Assembly: GCA_964573505.1 (NCBI GenBank) | Contig: CAZNMS010000433.1 | Span: forward strand, 1 to 7,741 | Direction of reading: 5' to 3' | Source: AM-0621 sp964573505 | Lineage (GTDB): Bacteria; Planctomycetota; Planctomycetia; Planctomycetales; Planctomycetaceae | Length of the DNA: 7,741 nucleotides | In this document: positions 1-6,300 of the stretch, in pieces | Layout: the number at the start of each line of letters is the position of its first letter | How positions within the stretch are numbered: position 1 is the first letter of the stretch | Notes under the pieces: model-generated | Seen by the model: only the letters and a program-made list of their open reading frames with translations | What the model was told of the DNA's origin: nothing | The model's database searches: none | Made by a program: the position numbers and the translations under genes

Positions 1-631
1 GTGCTTCGAGCGTCTTTACGAGTTCGCCCGATGCCAATTCATAAAGCTTGATCGGGCCGGGACGAGTGGGCCGCGTTTCGTCGCCCGATGCTGTCGCGAT
101 GCGCTTGCCGTCCGGTGAGAGCGCGAGTCCCATGATGGGATCTTCCGCTTCTTTGACGATGACTTTGCTCTCGCCGCTCGCGAGATCCCACTGCCGCACG
201 GTGCCATCTTCGCACGAGGTCAGAAGCTGCTGAGTTCCCGGCACAAGTACGAGCGCCGTCACAAAGCCGCGATGACCTTTGAGTTCTCGGCTCGCGCCAT
301 CTGCGACGTTGAACGCGACGATCTTTTGATAGCCGCCGGCCAGCAGACTCTTTCCGTCAGCCGTGAAGGCCAATGAGCGGACTCGTCCGAGCTTCCCGGT
401 CAGTTCTCGAACGACGCTCCGCTTCTCGGCCTCCCAAAGCACAACTTTGTCATGCGTGCCCGTCGCGATGAGCTTGCCATCGAGCGTGACTTCGACGCTC
501 GTCACCCAGTCGGTGAATCCGCCCAACGTGCCAACTTCTTGCACGTCGACACTGTCCGCAGCGGGAAGCGGACGAGTCATCAGCAGCGCTGCCATCAGGC
601 ACATCGACATCAAGACGCTCAGTCGTCGCAT
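1..631 (-). CDS. Secreted WD40-repeat protein, 5' part only (runs off left edge)
   Basis: An open frame of 210 codons reads leftward from ATG at 631-629 with no stop before the window edge, so the C-terminal part is missing. It begins with a Sec-type signal peptide: MRR, a hydrophobic Leu/Met/Ala stretch, then RPLPA-AD with likely cleavage after residue 24 or 25. Three to four degenerate WD40 blades follow, at about residues 36-75, 77-117, 119-155 and 160-208. Typical blade pieces are DGKLIATGTHDKVVLWE, GHRGFVTALV followed by DGTVRQWDLASGE, and SPDGKRIATASGDE followed by IKLYELASGELVKTLE. Beta-propellers of this type are interaction scaffolds, and the signal peptide places this one outside the cytoplasm. 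Planctomycetes often join such repeats to cytochrome-c or other domains, but that part is not visible here. The start is supported by GAGGAG six bases upstream. Substrate and partners are unknown. The gene diverges from the FlgI-like gene. Confidence 0.88.
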   Translation of the reverse strand, partial: MRRLSVLMSMCLMAALLMTRPLPAADSVDVQEVGTLGGFTDWVTSVEVTLDGKLIATGTHDKVVLWEAEKRSVVRELTGKLGRVRSLAFTADGKSLLAGGYQKIVAFNVADGASRELKGHRGFVTALVLVPGTQQLLTSCEDGTVRQWDLASGESKVIVKEAEDPIMGLALSPDGKRIATASGDETRPTRPGPIKLYELASGELVKTLEA

Positions 632-637
632 GAGGTG

Positions 638-643
638 CTCCTC
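638..643 (-). promoter_or_regulatory. Ribosome binding site of the WD40 gene
   Basis: GAGGAG on the minus strand lies six bases before the ATG at 631-629. It is a good Shine-Dalgarno match and fixes the start in front of the signal peptide rather than at one of the internal Met codons. Confidence 0.7.
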
Positions 644-854
644 AAAGAAATGGAGAAAGGAAGCAGCGGACTGAAAGGAGCGACGAAGTCGTTCTCGATC
701 TCGTTCGAAGCGTTGCTTGCAGTCCATTGAAATCGCTTCCGGCAACATAAGCCTGCATCGATCAGAACCCAACACAGACTCCAACTGGCCTGATGAAACG
801 GCTATGCGACCCCGCCGTCTTCGTGCAGCGAGTTCAGGCGATTGCGACAGCACC

Positions 855-920
855 GTAGCTGAAGTCGTCAGACTTCAGACTCTCGCGTGAAGACGTCCGA
901 ATTCTGACGAATTCGGCTAC
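855..920. repeat. REP/BIME-like inverted hairpin pair, copy 1
   Basis: Two 24-base units face each other across an 18-base linker. Unit 1 (855-878, plus strand) is GTAG followed by stem CTGAAGTC, loop GTCA and stem GACTTCAG. Unit 2 (897-920, minus strand) is GTAG followed by stem CCGAATTC, loop GTCA and stem GAATTCGG. Both 8-bp stems are perfect, although the units differ at four positions, because the changes come in complementary pairs. A GTAG or similar tetranucleotide at the 5' foot of a hairpin, and pairing of opposite units, are hallmarks of bacterial REP/BIME elements mobilised by REP-associated tyrosine transposases (RAYTs). No such transposase lies in the window. Assignment to the REP class is inferred from this architecture. 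A terminator is unlikely because no T-run follows. Confidence 0.8.
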
Positions 921-976
921 CGCTCCTTTCATCGCGCACACGAGGTGCTACCCCTTCGCGCAGCCAGCAAGCCGTA

Positions 977-1006
977 TTGACCCTCTTTTTCTGACGGGCC
1001 TATGTT
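977..1006 (+). promoter_or_regulatory. Candidate sigma-70 promoter for the FlgI-like gene
   Basis: TTGACC (977-982, five of six matches to the -35 consensus) and TATGTT (1001-1006, four of six matches to the -10 consensus) are 18 bases apart and point toward the gene at 1176. Transcription from here would start near 1013 and leave a leader of about 160 bases. It is the best promoter-like pair I found in the region, but planctomycete promoters are poorly defined, so this is tentative. Confidence 0.35.
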
Positions 1007-1093
1007 CCCGGCCCTCATTCGATTCGTGAGGAGTTGCGCGCCTGCGCGGCCTCTCTCGTTTCAGTGCGTCGAGCATCCTCTTTCGACGTGCTT

Positions 1094-1142
1094 TGCCGTT
1101 CGGCATCACATCTGACTTCCCGCCTCTGAGCCGTTTCGGCTC
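1094..1142 (+). promoter_or_regulatory. Two small hairpins in the leader of the FlgI-like gene
   Basis: TGCC-GTTC-GGCA at 1094-1105 and the perfect six-base-pair hairpin GAGCCG-TTT-CGGCTC at 1128-1142 lie just upstream of the ATG at 1176. They could structure the 5' leader. Neither is followed by a T-run and no known riboswitch core is recognisable. Short perfect stems also arise by chance in GC-rich DNA. Confidence 0.25.
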
Positions 1143-1175
1143 GTCTCCCCTGCCTCTCCGCACGAAAGCCGCGCC

Positions 1176-3137
1176 ATGTTTGTCCGCTTCTGCTTCTTAA
1201 GAGCGAGCCGGTCTTTGCGGGCTCTTTCTGTCGTCATGACCTTGCTCATGCTGACGTCGCTCGGCGGCTGCAGTGGGCTCGGACTGAAAGGCGGCGATTG
1301 GTTCAAGAACCCCTTCGCGAAGAAGAAGAACGCCACTCGTTCTCAAAGTCCCGAGAAAGACGAAGACGAATTCGAGGACACTGGGACGAAGGTCAATACG
1401 CCGCTTGTCGGCGACTACACCACTTTCGGCGGGTTGCACGGAGTGACGTTGCAGGGAGTGGGGCTCGTTGTCGGACTGAACGGCACGGGCGGTGATCCGC
1501 CGCCGGGTGCGTATCGCGAAGCATTGCTCGATGACCTCAAGCGACGAGAAGTCCGCACGCCGAATGAACTCATCGCTTCGCCCGATACCGCAATGGTGAT
1601 TGTGACTGCGGTGCTGCCGCCGCTCGTCGATAAGGGCGACCATTTCGATGTTGAGATTCGCGTTGAAGGCGAGAGTGCTCGCAGTCTCAACGGCGGCTAT
1701 TTGATGGAGACGATCCTCTCTGAGACCGCCGTCATTGGAGGGACTCAGCAACTCAAAGGTCACGTTGTCGCAAAGGCAAAGGGACCAGTGCTCGTTTCGA
1801 CGGGCGAAGGTCGCGAAGAAGACAAAGCGGGCGTGCTGCGTCGCGGTAAGGTGCTCGGCGGTGCTCGCTCACTCATTGATCGCGACATGTCGGTCTATCT
1901 CAAGAGCGACTTCCGCAACTTTCGTAATGTCACTCGTATTGCAGACCGCATCGGTCAGCGATTCTTCTCGTACAACGAGCACGGCACGCGCGAGCCTTTG
2001 TCGAAGGCGCAGACGGATCAGCGCATCAATCTCAAAGTGCATCCGCGCTACAAAGACAATCACGCTCACTATCGGCAGGTCATCGCGCATATCGCGTTCC
2101 GCGAGACGCCGGTTGAACAACGCGTCCGCATGCAGCGACTCGAACGCGAGCTGCTGACTCCCGAGAAGTCCGAACGAGCCGCCTTGCAACTCGAAGCGAT
2201 CGGCACCGAAGCAATCCCGATCTTGAAGAGCGGCTTGAAGAGTCCGCATCTCGAATGCCGGTTCCATTCAGCCGTCTCAATGGCGTACCTCGAAGACTCC
2301 GACGGACTCGATGTGCTCAAAGAAGCGGCGTTGAAAGAGCGCGCGTTCCGCGTCTTCGCTTATACGGCGATCTCGGCTCTCGACGATCCGAGAGCACATC
2401 TCGTTCTGCGTGAGCTGATGAGTGCTCAGCCGGTCGAGAACAAGAAAGAGTTCGACAGTGCTGAGACTCGCTACGGAGCGTTTCGCGCTCTTTGGACGCT
2501 CGATCGCAACGATCCCTTCATCGCGGGCGATCATGTGAATGAGGAGTTTTGGTTACATCCGCTGCATACAAAGGGCGGACCGATCGTGCATATCACGCAT
2601 CGCAAACGAAACGAGATCGTGCTCTTCGGTCACGATCAAGAATTCATCACGCCGCTCGCTCTGAGGGCCGGTAATCACATTCTGGTGACGTGCCGCCCCG
2701 GCAGTGACTTCATCACGATCAGCCGCTTCGCCGTCGGCGAGAAAGATCAGCAGATCAAATCAACGCGCCGCATCGAAGACGTATTGCGAGCTTGCGCGAA
2801 GCTCGGAGCGAGCTACCCCGACGTTGCTCAGCTATTGGTGCAAGCCGACAAGCAACACAACTTGCCGGGTCGCTTCGAGATCGACGCACTGCCGCGAGCC
2901 GGACGCGTCTACTACCGCGACTCCGACAACAAGAACGAGACGCGCATCGGTCGTCCCGCTCAAGCCCCGAACTTGTTCCTGCAAACCGAACCGGAAACCG
3001 AAGACGGCGAGAAGACCGACGAGTCCGAGAAGGATGACTCCGGTCGAGCCTCATTGGTCGACGCTCGCACGGCGAAGACCGAATCGAAGAAAGGCTTTTG
3101 GGAGTGGAACTGGTTAAGGAGCAAGAAGAGTGAGTGA
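1176..3137 (+). CDS. FlgI-like (flagellar P-ring family) lipoprotein with HEAT-like helices
   Basis: Predicted 653-residue lipoprotein. Residues 1-31 are an Arg-containing, hydrophobic signal with lipobox LGGC, so Cys32 would be lipidated. A charged linker runs to about residue 75. Residues 80-315 resemble FlgI, the periplasmic P-ring subunit around the flagellar rod. Visible matches are GVGLVVGLNGTGG, the VTAVLPPLVDKGDHFDVEI strand, SLNGGYLMET, a GPVLV segment, RIADRIGQRF and INLKVHPRYKDN. From about 320 to 425 comes a helical HEAT-like stretch (AALQLEAIGTEAIPILKSGL, then AALKERAFRVFAYTAISAL), then an unassigned probably beta-rich region to about 600 and a highly charged tail. Ordinary FlgI has about 370 residues and is not usually a lipoprotein. 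No flgH, flgJ or rod gene is adjacent, so a true P-ring role is uncertain; an envelope structural or assembly role is an alternative. Starting at Met21 would lose the basic part of the signal, so 1176 is preferred despite a weak ribosome binding site. Confidence 0.82.
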   Translation: MFVRFCFLRASRSLRALSVVMTLLMLTSLGGCSGLGLKGGDWFKNPFAKKKNATRSQSPEKDEDEFEDTGTKVNTPLVGDYTTFGGLHGVTLQGVGLVVGLNGTGGDPPPGAYREALLDDLKRREVRTPNELIASPDTAMVIVTAVLPPLVDKGDHFDVEIRVEGESARSLNGGYLMETILSETAVIGGTQQLKGHVVAKAKGPVLVSTGEGREEDKAGVLRRGKVLGGARSLIDRDMSVYLKSDFRNFRNVTRIADRIGQRFFSYNEHGTREPLSKAQTDQRINLKVHPRYKDNHAHYRQVIAHIAFRETPVEQRVRMQRLERELLTPEKSERAALQLEAIGTEAIPILKSGLKSPHLECRFHSAVSMAYLEDSDGLDVLKEAALKERAFRVFAYTAISALDDPRAHLVLRELMSAQPVENKKEFDSAETRYGAFRALWTLDRNDPFIAGDHVNEEFWLHPLHTKGGPIVHITHRKRNEIVLFGHDQEFITPLALRAGNHILVTCRPGSDFITISRFAVGEKDQQIKSTRRIEDVLRACAKLGASYPDVAQLLVQADKQHNLPGRFEIDALPRAGRVYYRDSDNKNETRIGRPAQAPNLFLQTEPETEDGEKTDESEKDDSGRASLVDARTAKTESKKGFWEWNWLRSKKSE

Positions 3138-3174
3138 CCGCGTTGTTTCATGAGTTTGCATGCGTGCCTTCTTC

Positions 3175-3240
3175 GTAGCCGAAATCGTGAGATTTCGGAC
3201 GCAGTGACTGCGGCTCCCGAGATCTGACGATCTCGGCTAC
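3175..3240. repeat. REP/BIME-like inverted hairpin pair, copy 2
   Basis: This copy has the same layout as the one at 855-920: two 24-base units, an 18-base linker and 66 bp in total. Unit 3 (3175-3198, plus) is GTAG with stem CCGAAATC, loop GTGA and stem GATTTCGG. Unit 4 (3217-3240, minus) is GTAG with stem CCGAGATC, loop GTCA and stem GATCTCGG. The units match at 21 of 24 positions, and the stem differences are compensatory. The linker adds a third hairpin, CGCAG-TGA-CTGCG (3200-3212). It starts 37 bases after the stop codon of the FlgI-like gene, where such structures can stabilise or end a transcript, but no T-run follows, so an intrinsic terminator is not claimed. Confidence 0.82.
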
Positions 3241-3264
3241 GGATGATGGCCTATCGCATGAAGT

Positions 3265-3324
3265 GAATGGGACTCATGAGACGGAGGGCCGAACAATCGC
3301 TCCCCGATCTCATGCGTCCCATTC
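3265..3324. repeat. GACGAATGGGAC-family palindrome, copy A (upstream of smc)
   Basis: Arms at 3265-3281 and 3308-3324 are inverted copies of GAATGGGACNCATGAGA and pair at 16 of 17 positions around a 26-base loop. The right arm extends as the 12-mer GTCCCATTCGTC (3316-3327), whose complement GACGAATGGGAC recurs twice inside smc. Similar alternating pieces (CAGTCCCAGTTCGTC, CATTCGTC) continue to about 3359. The element lies between the REP pair and the smc ribosome binding site, so it is likely part of the smc promoter or leader region. Confidence 0.72.
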
Positions 3325-3372
3325 GTCGCCTCAGTCCCAGTTCGTCGTGACATTCGTCGAAACATTCCCCTC

Positions 3373-3377
3373 AAGGT
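3373..3377 (+). promoter_or_regulatory. Ribosome binding site of smc
   Basis: AAGGT lies six bases before the ATG at 3384. It is a moderate Shine-Dalgarno match, and it agrees with the protein, which begins MLKALDLFGFKSF as SMC proteins do. Confidence 0.5.
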
Positions 3378-3383
3378 CCCCTC

Positions 3384-6300
3384 ATGCTGAAGGCGCTTGA
3401 TCTCTTCGGCTTCAAGAGCTTCGCGGATCGGACTCGCTTCGACTTCGCGCTCGGGATCAATGTCGTCGTCGGACCGAACGGCAGCGGGAAGAGCAACGTC
3501 GTCGACTCGATGAAATGGATTCTCGGCGATCAAAGCCCGAAGAGCCTGCGCGGCAAAGAGATGACCGACGTCATCTTCAACGGCTCGTCCGGTCGCAAAC
3601 CCGCAGCGTTCGCCGAAGCGTCGCTGACGTTCGACAACACCACTCGCTTTCTGCCCGTCGAGACCGATGAAGTCGTCGTCGGTCGCCGTCTGTGGCGCAA
3701 TGGCGATTCGGAGTATCTCATCAACGGAGCCGTCGCGCGGCTTAAGGACATCAAAGACGTCTTCTCGGGGACAGGTGCCGCAACGTCGGCCTACAGCATC
3801 ATCGAGCAAGGGCGCGTCGATCAGATCTTGCATGCGAACGCCGCCGCTCGACGTTCGGTGTTTGAAGAAGCCGCCGGCATCAGCAAGTTCAAAGCGCGCA
3901 AAGTCGACGCGATCAAGAAGCTCGAACGCGTCACTCAAAACTTGCTGCGTCTGACAGACATCGTGCAGCAGCTTGAGTCGCAACTGAACTCGACGCGCAA
4001 TCAAGCGGCAAAGGCGGCGAAGTGGCGCGAGGTCTCTGAAGAGCTGAAGAAAGTTTGGCTCGGACTCGTCGCTGACGATCATCGCTTCTTCAATCGCGAG
4101 TTGAGTCAGCTCGATGCAAAGCTCGCCGGTTTCAATGCCGAGATCGACGGTTACTCGCAGCAGCAGCAAGCGATCGAAACGCGGCTCGCATCGTTCGATC
4201 AAGAACTCAATGGCGTTGAAGATCAACTGCGCGATGCCGAGCGGCGCGCCAGTGCCAATCGCGAGATCGTCGTCAGTCAAGATACGACGATGCGGCATGC
4301 GACCAATCGGCTGCGAGAACTCGAATCAGAACTCGTGCGCTTGCGTCGGCAACGCGGCACGACCGACGCGCGGCTTAAGCAAGTCGCGGAAGAACTCGAA
4401 GCGTCGCGGCATGAACTCGATACGTTCGACGATACGTATCTCGCGCAGCAGAACGTTTTGCAGCAGCACGACGAGCAACTCGTCGGACTCGCGACCTCTC
4501 AGCAAGAATTATTACAGCAGCTTGAAATCAAGCGGCACGACCGCGCCGCGCTCGTGCAGCAAGGTCATGACACCAATCAGCGGCTCGCGCTCCTGCAAGC
4601 GCAGATCGAGTCGTTGCAGCAGACTCGCAAGCAGCTCAGCGAACGCCGCGAAGCACTCTCGATCGAGATCGACTCGTGCCAATTGGAGTTGGGACGGCGG
4701 CAAGCAGCAGTCAATGAAGTGCTGACGAAATCAGGAGCAGTCAACGAGTCCTATCAGTCCATTCGCTCGAAGCAGAAGAAGCTCTTGAAGGAGCAAGAAG
4801 CGACCGGACAACGACTCGCAGAACTGCGTGAGAAACGCAGCGGTGCATCGGCACGAGCAACGGTGCTCGAAGATCTCGAGCAACGGCAAGAAGGACTCGC
4901 GATCGGCGTCAAAGAGATTCTGAATCGCGCGCGTTCGTCGAACTCCGAACCATGGAACCGCATTCTCGGCAGTGTCGCCGACTTGCTCGAAGTCGAACTA
5001 GATAACGCCGCCTTATTGGAGGTCGCGCTCGGCAACCGCGCGCAGATGATCGTGCTCGATGAAGTCGCGCCGCTGATCGAGTACCTGAATCGCAGCGGCG
5101 TGCGCATTGAAGGTCGCGTCGGGTTTATTGGGCTGAAGGATCCTGCGGCAGTGCGCCGCAGTGATGGGGCGAATGGGAATGGGACTACTGGGACGGCTGA
5201 GACGAATGGGACTCACGAAGATGACGACGCTGCGGGCGGAAATCTCATTCGTCCTCTTCGTCCCATAAGTCCCACTACAGCTCATCCGAGTTCTTCGACG
5301 AACTCCGCACCAACTCAATGGGGCAGCAGCGCCATCGACCTGCGCGGCGATCGCGATGTCTTGCATCGTGCAGACGATCTCGTAAATCCGCTCTGTCCGC
5401 GTCGCGACCTCGCTGAGCGACTGCTCGCGAACACATGGGTCGTGACGTCACTCGATGCCGCATTGCGACTGGCTGCGGCACATCCGCCGGGGCTGCGCTT
5501 TGTCACGATGGCCGGCGAACTGCTCGAAGCGGACGGATCGGTCTATGCCGGAACCCTGCGCGGCGAGACGGCGATCCTCTCGCGCAAGAGCGAACTGCGC
5601 CGACTGAAGAACGACATCATTCGCTTCGATCAAAGCGTCGACTCGTGCGAACGGCAGATGCAGGCATTGTCCGAACAGCTTGCTGCGATCGAGTCTGAGA
5701 TGACGACCGCTGCTGCTCAGCGCGACGAACTGAATGATCGCGTCTCGCAGATTCGCTCTGAGTTCGAGCGTCAGCAGCAAGTCCTCGATCGCTTCGTGCA
5801 AGACCGAGATGCGATCGATACGCAGCTCGCTGAGAACTCGGTGCTCGCTACGGAAGCGAATGGAGATCTCGACCGCAGCCGTTCGGACCTCTTTGAGATT
5901 GAGGAAGCTCAGCAAGGCTTCGAACGCGCTGTTTCGGAACTCGAACAGCAGCGGATCGTGATTGATGAGCAGCGTCACAAACTCATCCAGTTGCAAACGG
6001 AAGAGAAGCTGAAGCTCGCGAAGAAAGAAGAGCGACGATCGGGCCTTTCAAAGACTGTCGAGCGTTTGCAGTCCGAGTCGAAAACTCGCCGCGAAGAAGC
6101 CGAAGAAGTCGGCAAACGCTTCAAGCAACTCAGCGAGCAACGTCGTGAGGTCGAGTTGCAATTGCTCAATGCCTCTGCGGAACTCGCTGAAGTCGCCATT
6201 CATGCCGAGAAGGTCGCGGATGAAGTTGCGGCGTTGTCGCGACAGAAGCAGCGCATGCGCTCGGTGCGAGCGGAACTCGGCGAAGAAGAGACGCGCATTC

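Larger units (their letters stand above)
632..1175. other. Divergent intergenic region, 544 bp, no convincing gene
   Basis: This region separates two divergently transcribed genes for exported proteins and should hold the promoters of both. It contains a REP-like hairpin pair at 855-920, a candidate rightward promoter at 977-1006 and small hairpins at 1094-1105 and 1128-1142. Between 644 and 854 I see no RNA gene, no convincing promoter and no ORF with a recognisable protein. A 71-codon minus-strand frame at 948-1163 encodes only an Arg-rich sequence and is not supported. Confidence 0.6.

Noticed and set aside
363..730. Plus-strand open frames of 92-103 codons
   Set aside because: They are antisense to the WD40 gene, whose minus-strand frame gives a signal peptide and clear repeats.
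727..751. TTGAAA ... CATAAG as a promoter
   Set aside because: The spacing is only 13 bases and the second hexamer is a poor -10 match.
996..1014. Hairpin GGGCC / GGCCC with a nearby T-run as a terminator
   Set aside because: The T-run (986-990) precedes the hairpin on the plus strand, and on the minus strand the hairpin is followed by A residues.
948..1163. 71-codon minus-strand open frame in the intergenic region
   Set aside because: The product is Arg/Lys/Gly-rich with no recognisable fold, and the frame overlaps the leader of the next gene.
855..3240. Repeated palindromes as a CRISPR array
   Set aside because: There are only two pairs, more than 2 kb apart, with opposed units and no spacer periodicity or cas genes.
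3237..4298. 353-codon minus-strand open frame opposite the start of smc
   Set aside because: It is antisense to unmistakable SMC head sequence. The long open frame follows from the codon bias of smc, and the product shows no recognisable domain.
5448..5996. 182-codon minus-strand open frame inside smc
   Set aside because: It is the complement of hinge and coiled-coil codons, with no family resemblance.
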